Shown: piece by piece, positions 59,563 through 64,000 of the stretch
How positions within the stretch are numbered: position 1 is the first letter of the stretch
Layout: every line of letters begins with the position of its first letter
Assembly: GCA_963796495.1 (NCBI GenBank)
Contig: CAWCLU010000001.1
Coordinates: 3,782,001 to 3,846,000, forward strand
Reading direction: 5' to 3'
DNA length: 64,000 nt
Source of the DNA: JAKASX01 sp963796495
GTDB taxonomy: Bacteria > Acidobacteriota > Terriglobia > Acidiferrales > UBA7541
Notes under the pieces: generated by a model
The model's input: only the letters and a program-made list of their open reading frames with translations
Told to the model about the DNA's origin: nothing
The model's database searches: none
Translations under genes and position numbers: made by a program

Positions 59563-60954
59563 CTAAACCAGATCCACCGTCTCCCTGTATTCCGCGATTT
59601 TCACCGGCCAATGGAATTTCTCGACAAGCGTCTTTTCGAGCGCCGTCGCGCCCTGCGGCTCGCCATGCACGAGGAACATCTGTTTCGGCGCCGCCTGGAA
59701 ATTTCCCAGCCAGCGCTCGATCTCGCCGCGATCGGCGTGGGCGGAGAACTGCGGCAGGTCGATCACCTCGGCGCGCACGCTGACCTCTTCGCCGTGCAGG
59801 CGCAGGCTGCGCACGCCGTTGAGCAGAGCGCGGCCGGGGGTGCCTTCGGCCTGGTAGCCGACCAGCATCACGAGGTTGCGCGGGTCGGGCAAGCGGTGGA
59901 TGAGGTGATGTATCACGCGGCCGCCGCTGGCCATGCCGCTGGCTGAAATAATGATGCAGGGCGATTTCACGAGGTTGATCTTTTTCGATTCCTCCACGGC
60001 GCGCGTCATGTGCACTTCGTGGCAGTTCAGCGGATCCTCGCCCTGCTGCTCTTCCTTGCGGAAGATGAGGTCGTGGTCCTCGTGGTGCTTCTCGTAGAGA
60101 TCGGTGACGCTGATGGCCATCGGGCTGTCGAGATAGGTGGGCAGGCGCGGAATGCGTTTCTGATCCTCGAGCTGGCGCAGGATGTAAAGCAGCGTCTGCG
60201 TGCGGCCGACGGCGAAAGCGGGAACGACGATCACGCCCCCGCGGCCCGCGGCGCGATTGACGGCGTCGGCAAGCTGATCGTAGCGCGCGTCCACCGGATG
60301 GTCGCGGTCGCCGTAAGTCGATTCGGAAACCAGATAATCGGCGTAAACAACCGGCTGCGGGTCCTTCAGAATCGGCTGGCCGTAGCGGCCCAGGTCTCCG
60401 GTGAAGACAACAACCGTCGATTTCCCGTTTTCGTTGATGGTGAGCTGGATGATCGACGAGCCAAGGATGTGCCCGGCGTCATAGAGGGTGACGGAAAATT
60501 CGTCGCTGATGCGGTAGGGACCGGAGCGGGGAATCGTTTGAAAACGGGTGAGCGCCTCCTCCGCCTCTTCGACGGTATAGAGCGGCAGCGGCGGCTTGTG
60601 GCGGCTGTAGCCCTTTTTCGCCGCGTAGAGCGCGTCTTCCTCCTGCAGGTGGGCGGAATCGCGCAAAAGCAGTTGGCAAAGCTCGAACGTGGCCGCGTTC
60701 GCGAGGATCGGTCCGCGATACCCCTCGCTCACCAGACGCGGGAGGTAGCCCGTGTGGTCGATGTGCGCGTGAGTGAGAATCACCCAGTCGATGCTCGCCG
60801 GATCGACCGGCAGATCTTCCCAGTTCCGTTGGCGGATTTCCCGCTCGCCCTGGAAAAGCCCGCAATCCACCAGCAAACGTTTGCCGTTCGCTTCGACAAG
60901 ATGTTTCGAGCCGGTCACGCAGCCCGCAGCACCCAGAAAGGTCAGTTTGGCCAT
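59563..60954 (-). CDS. MBL-fold RNA-specificity (beta-CASP) metallohydrolase
   Basis: A 463-residue protein of the metallo-beta-lactamase/beta-CASP group. Zinc ligands are in LTHAHIDHTGY (His62, His64, Asp66, His67), TGDLGRYG, and the late SAHADRGEIE; the beta-CASP insert has YLVSESTYGDRDHP and PAFAVGRTQTLLYIL. The end has the RMMBL motif (GTPGRALLNGVRSLRLHGEEV...FSAHAD...FLVHGEPQGA). Related proteins are endo- or exoribonucleases such as the bacterial CPSF-like enzymes. The open frame starts at 61284, but homology and the first Met (MAKLTFLGAAGCVTGSKHL) fix 60954. Confidence 0.92.
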   Translation of the reverse strand: MAKLTFLGAAGCVTGSKHLVEANGKRLLVDCGLFQGEREIRQRNWEDLPVDPASIDWVILTHAHIDHTGYLPRLVSEGYRGPILANAATFELCQLLLRDSAHLQEEDALYAAKKGYSRHKPPLPLYTVEEAEEALTRFQTIPRSGPYRISDEFSVTLYDAGHILGSSIIQLTINENGKSTVVVFTGDLGRYGQPILKDPQPVVYADYLVSESTYGDRDHPVDARYDQLADAVNRAAGRGGVIVVPAFAVGRTQTLLYILRQLEDQKRIPRLPTYLDSPMAISVTDLYEKHHEDHDLIFRKEEQQGEDPLNCHEVHMTRAVEESKKINLVKSPCIIISASGMASGGRVIHHLIHRLPDPRNLVMLVGYQAEGTPGRALLNGVRSLRLHGEEVSVRAEVIDLPQFSAHADRGEIERWLGNFQAAPKQMFLVHGEPQGATALEKTLVEKFHWPVKIAEYRETVDLV

Positions 60955-61107
60955 GGCGCCCCGTATTCTAGCCCACATTTCGCACAGGCGTCGCGCCGTC
61001 AGCATCCGCACACCGTAACTCAAACCACCGTCATCCTGACCGGAGCGAAGGCCGCCGAAGGCGCAGAGGCAATTTAACCCTCGAAGACAGGCGGTCAGGG
61101 CGCTCCC

Positions 61108-61134
61108 GTAGCACAGGCATTCCTGCCTGTGCGC
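61108..61134. repeat. REP-like unit (GTAGCACAGGCA type)
   Basis: GTAGCACAGGCATTCCTGCC followed by TGTGCGC. Same family and same trailing GCGC(C)TTTCC as the unit at 53223. It lies in a 317-bp gene-free region between divergent genes, where nothing else is evident. Confidence 0.65.
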
Positions 61135-61271
61135 CTTTCCAAAAGCCGACGAAGCCTGAAGACCACTCGCTGCCCGCATGGCGCCCAAAACAGAAATCGC
61201 TACGCCTTGCACCCTGCGTCTACGATAATGCGCAGTTGCCCGAACCCGGCTTCGAGGAGACCGCCCCGAAC

Positions 61272-63237
61272 ATGCAGCGCCCATGGCTCCGCATTCTCTG
61301 CTTTCTTCTTTTCGTCGCCAGCATCCCTTCGTGCGCCCTGGCGCAAACCTCGGCGAAAACCTGCGGCCTGACGCCCGAACAGGCGCTCACCCTGCGCCGA
61401 ATCTCGAGCCTGCGCTTCTCGCCGCAGGGCAACCTGCTGGCTCTGGTCGTCAGTGTGCCGCCGAAAACGGTTCTCCCGACGCGCCACATCTGGGTTTACG
61501 ACCTCGCCTCGGGCCGCCTGCGCCAATTCACCGATTCGCCGAAATCCGAATTCGATCCCGAATGGTCGCCCGACGGAAAGCGCCTCGCCTTTCTTTCCGA
61601 CCGCAACGGCCCGGCAAGCCTCTATGTAATGCCCGCCGACGGCGGCGAAGCACATCCGCTCCTTGAAAAGGACCGCTCGGTTTCGAGCTTCGCGTGGTCG
61701 CCCGACGGAACGAAGATCGCCTTCATCGGCCCCGATCCCGAAACCGCGGCCGAAAAGAAGAAAAAGGAACAGAAGCAGGACGCGCTCGTCGTCGACCAGG
61801 ACAACCGCCTGCCGCGCCTGTGGATCGTCGACGTCAAGAGCGGCTCCGTGCGCGCGATTTCGCCCGAGCGCTGGCGCGTCAGTTCGACCGAGTGGCTGCC
61901 CGCGGGCAACGCCCTGATCGCTTCCGCCACTTCGCGCCCGCAAGAGGACTATCCAACCAACCGCATCTATCGCGTCGATGCCGCTTCCGGAAAAATGCAG
62001 GAAATCTCCGCGCCCCGCGGCCCGTTCGAAGATCTCCACGTTTCACACGACGGCAAATCGGTCGCCTACCTCGCCTCGCCCGCCTTCGGCCCCGCTCCGC
62101 ACGATCTCTACGTGCAGCCGCTCGACGGCGGCACGGCGCAAGACCTCACCGCCACGAGCATCAACCGCGTGATTCAAGCATACGAATGGCGGCCAGAACG
62201 GCGGCCTCGTCGCCATGGCACAGACCGGCTTCGAGAACCGACTCTACGAAGTCGCCGCGAATGGACGCGCCACGGCGCTGGCGAAATTCGCGGTGAATCC
62301 CATGTCGTTCGCCGATTCGCCTTCGCGGACGATCGCCTTCGTCGGCGAAACTTCCACCGCACCGCCCGAGCTGTGGGTTCGGCAGAACCGCGGCGAAGCG
62401 CGCAAAATCTCCGATTTCAATAAGGATTGGGCCGCGATCGCGCTCAGCCCGCTCCACATCGTCCACTACAAGAGCTTCGACGGTCTCGAAATCGAGGCCG
62501 GCCTCTACGATCCCTGCGGCACCGCCGAGCGCACCCACCTCCCCACCATCTTCCTGATTCACGGCGGGCCCACCGGCGCATGGCTCAACAGCATCAACAC
62601 GTGGGCGCAGCTTCTCGCCGCGCGCGGCTACGCCGTTTTCACGCCGAACGTTCGCGGCTCGACCGGCTACGGCGAAAAATTCGTCGATAGGAACCGCGCC
62701 GATTGGGGCGGCAAGGATTTCCGCGACGTGATGGCCGGGGTCGACGATCTCGTCGCCCGAGGCGTTGCCGACCCCGATCGCCTCGGCATCACCGGCTGGA
62801 GCTACGGCGGCTACATGACCGAATGGGCCATCACGCAGACCACCCGCTTCAAGGCCGCCGTCGCCGGCGGCGGCATGACCGATCTGCTCTCGGAATTCGG
62901 CACCGAAAATATTCCCGGCTACGATTCCTGGTTCTGGGGCTGGTCGTCGGACAATCCGTATCGCTTCCTGCAGCATTCCCCGCTCGTCTTCGCCAAAAAC
63001 GTGAAGACGCCGCTCCTGATGGTCCACGGCGAAAACGATCCGATCGATCCCATCGGCCAGGATGAGGAGTTCTATCGCGCGCTGAAGTACTACGGCGCGA
63101 CGGTGGAATTCGTGAAATATCCCCGCGAACCGCACGGCTTCCGCGAAAAGAATCACCAGCTCGACTGGCAGCATCGTATGCTCGACTGGTTCGCGAAATA
63201 CATTCCAACCAAGGCAAACGCCAATGGCGCGAAGTGA
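61272..63237 (+). pseudogene. S9-family prolyl-oligopeptidase-like peptidase, frame broken by one extra base
   Basis: Restored, 654 residues. The signal peptide (LRILCFLLFVASIPSCALAQ) is followed by a beta-propeller with TolB/WD-like motifs (EFDPEWSPDGKRLAFLSDRN) and an alpha/beta-hydrolase domain with Ser510 (GITGWSYGGYM), Asp in MVHGENDPID and His in REPHGFREKNHQ. The frame is lost at CAGAACG (62194-62200); deleting one A gives AYEWRPDGGLVAMAQTGFEN, a perfect WRPDGG propeller motif. As read, the first frame ends at 62423 without the hydrolase domain. The start is ATG 61272, not 61236, which has no signal. It should cut short peptides in the periplasm. Probably an artefact rather than decay. 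Confidence 0.88.
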
Positions 63238-63270
63238 GACGGGCAGGGCGACCAGGAAGGAGTTCCGGCG

Positions 63271-63594
63271 GTGATCGTCCGCGAATGGCGCGCCCGCGCG
63301 ACCCTGTCGCGCGAGCGGGAATACATCGAGTATTTCCGGCGAAAAGTGCTGCCGGAACTCGGCGCCATCGACGGCTTTCTGGGCGCCTCTCTGCTCCGGG
63401 AGCACCGATTCGGAGAAGTCGAGTTCGTGGTCCTCACGCGCTGGGCATCGATGCAAGCAATCCGCAAGTTCGCCGGCGATGAAATCGCGGAGGCCGTCGT
63501 GCATCCCGAAGCAGCCGCGATGCTCACGAGTTTCGACCGCATCGTGCGCCACTACGAAGCCGTAGAGGACACTTCCTCGACGCCCCGGCCGTGA
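63271..63594 (+). CDS. Antibiotic biosynthesis monooxygenase (ABM)-like protein
   Basis: A 107-residue single-domain protein of ferredoxin-like fold: MIVREWRARATLSREREYIE, LPELGAIDGFLGASLLRE, EVEFVVLTRWASMQAIRKFAG and VHPEAAAMLTSFDRIVRHYE. ABM proteins form dimers and act on quinones, heme or polyketides; no cofactor residues point to one. The start is GTG at 63271 with AAGGAG upstream, 33 nt after the S9 peptidase stop. It overlaps the next gene by 4 nt (GTGA), so translation is likely coupled. Confidence 0.8.
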   Translation: MIVREWRARATLSREREYIEYFRRKVLPELGAIDGFLGASLLREHRFGEVEFVVLTRWASMQAIRKFAGDEIAEAVVHPEAAAMLTSFDRIVRHYEAVEDTSSTPRP

Positions 63595-64000
63595 GTGCAC
63601 CACCCGCCGCCGAGGCGGCCCGAATCAGGATGAGCGAGCCTGGGCACAATTCGCCTCCTGCCCTACCTGACGGCACGCTCGTGCGCCTGAGAACGCAACT
63701 CGATTCCCTCGACGCCATTCTTACAGGCGCAACCGAAGCCGAACTCGCTCTCCGCCCCGCCAACGGCAAATGGTCCGCCCGCGAACATCTTGCCCACCTT
63801 GGCCGCTACCACGAACTGTTTCTCGAGCGCATAGACCGCATCCTCGCCGGGAACCGCCCGCAGCTCGGCCGCTATCGAACCGAAGACGATCCCGGCGCCG
63901 CTCCGTGGTTCAGCCTGCCCGCCGCCCAGGTGATCGAGCGAATGCGCAATCTGCGAGCCCAGCTTGTCGAACGAGCCACGACACTCAGCCCCGACCAGTT
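63591..64000 (+). CDS. DinB-family protein (5' part, runs off the window)
   Basis: The first ~136 residues of a DinB/YfiT-like four-helix protein. Helix 1 is LVRLRTQLDSLDAILTGATE; the typical RPANGKWSAREHLAHLGRYH contains His residues that bind metal in this family, followed by LFLERIDRILAGN and VIERMRNLRAQLVERAT. DinB proteins include thiol-dependent transferases such as bacillithiol transferases. The start is GTG 63591, overlapping the ABM stop, or ATG 63630. The end is not in the window. Confidence 0.75.
   Translation, partial: MSAPPAAEAARIRMSEPGHNSPPALPDGTLVRLRTQLDSLDAILTGATEAELALRPANGKWSAREHLAHLGRYHELFLERIDRILAGNRPQLGRYRTEDDPGAAPWFSLPAAQVIERMRNLRAQLVERATTLSPDQ

Overview
This looks like chromosome from an uncultured Acidobacteriota bacterium. 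The basis is high GC, a secreted tricorn-type protease, a DUF3300-DUF2950-DUF4136 envelope set, a DcaP-type porin, paired DUF3857 proteins and a lone PadR regulator. No phage, plasmid, CRISPR array, integrase or transposase gene was found. Taxonomy is inferred from gene content only.

Layout. 0-8.4 kb: an APC permease, a three-domain acyl-activating/ACP/acyltransferase fusion, a CocE-type hydrolase cut by an in-frame TAG, and two tandem CarboxypepD_reg-TPR paralogues. 8.4-16 kb: tricorn protease, then the agmatine-to-putrescine genes aguA and aguB with a GxxExxY protein gene and an inverted-repeat element between them, then a PP2C phosphatase and a DCC protein. 16-23.6 kb: lipase maturation factor, RNase R, an NAD(P) dehydrogenase of the dihydrodipicolinate-reductase type, a flippase-like membrane protein and a predicted outer-membrane protein.

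23.6-33.9 kb is an envelope region. A minus-strand operon encodes a DcaP-type porin, an exported glutaminase, a second barrel protein and an exported amidohydrolase. It is divergent from DUF481, DUF3300, DUF2950 and DUF4136 genes. Three near-identical palindromes (CCACTGTCA-N4-TGMCAG) lie upstream of these units. 34-49.4 kb: GNAT, radical SAM, a Met/His-rich secreted protein, an SLC13/ArsB-type permease, superoxide dismutase, M48 protease, HtrA protease, tRNA-Val(GAC), cupin, a 997-residue propeller/IPT lipoprotein, a proline-rich secreted protein and an NAD(P)-binding protein. 49.4-64 kb: a Spy-like protein, P-type ATPase, PadR, two DUF3857 proteins, an NTF2-like protein, an MBL/RNA-specificity nuclease, an S9 peptidase, an ABM monooxygenase and a truncated DinB gene.

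The most striking signal cuts across the annotation. Four genes (sodA-like 39.4 kb, proline-rich protein 48.0 kb, DUF3857 55.7 kb, S9 peptidase 62.2 kb) are each broken by one extra base, and every case is the same event: CAGACG reads as CAGAACG on the + strand. Removing one A restores perfect family motifs each time. Because one gene is antisense to the others, a shared ribosomal signal is excluded. A recurrent sequencing or assembly artefact, or a DNA-level insertion hotspot, fits better. Other patterns are several -10 boxes placed 6-10 nt before the ATG (probable leaderless transcripts) and several families of REP-like palindromes between genes.
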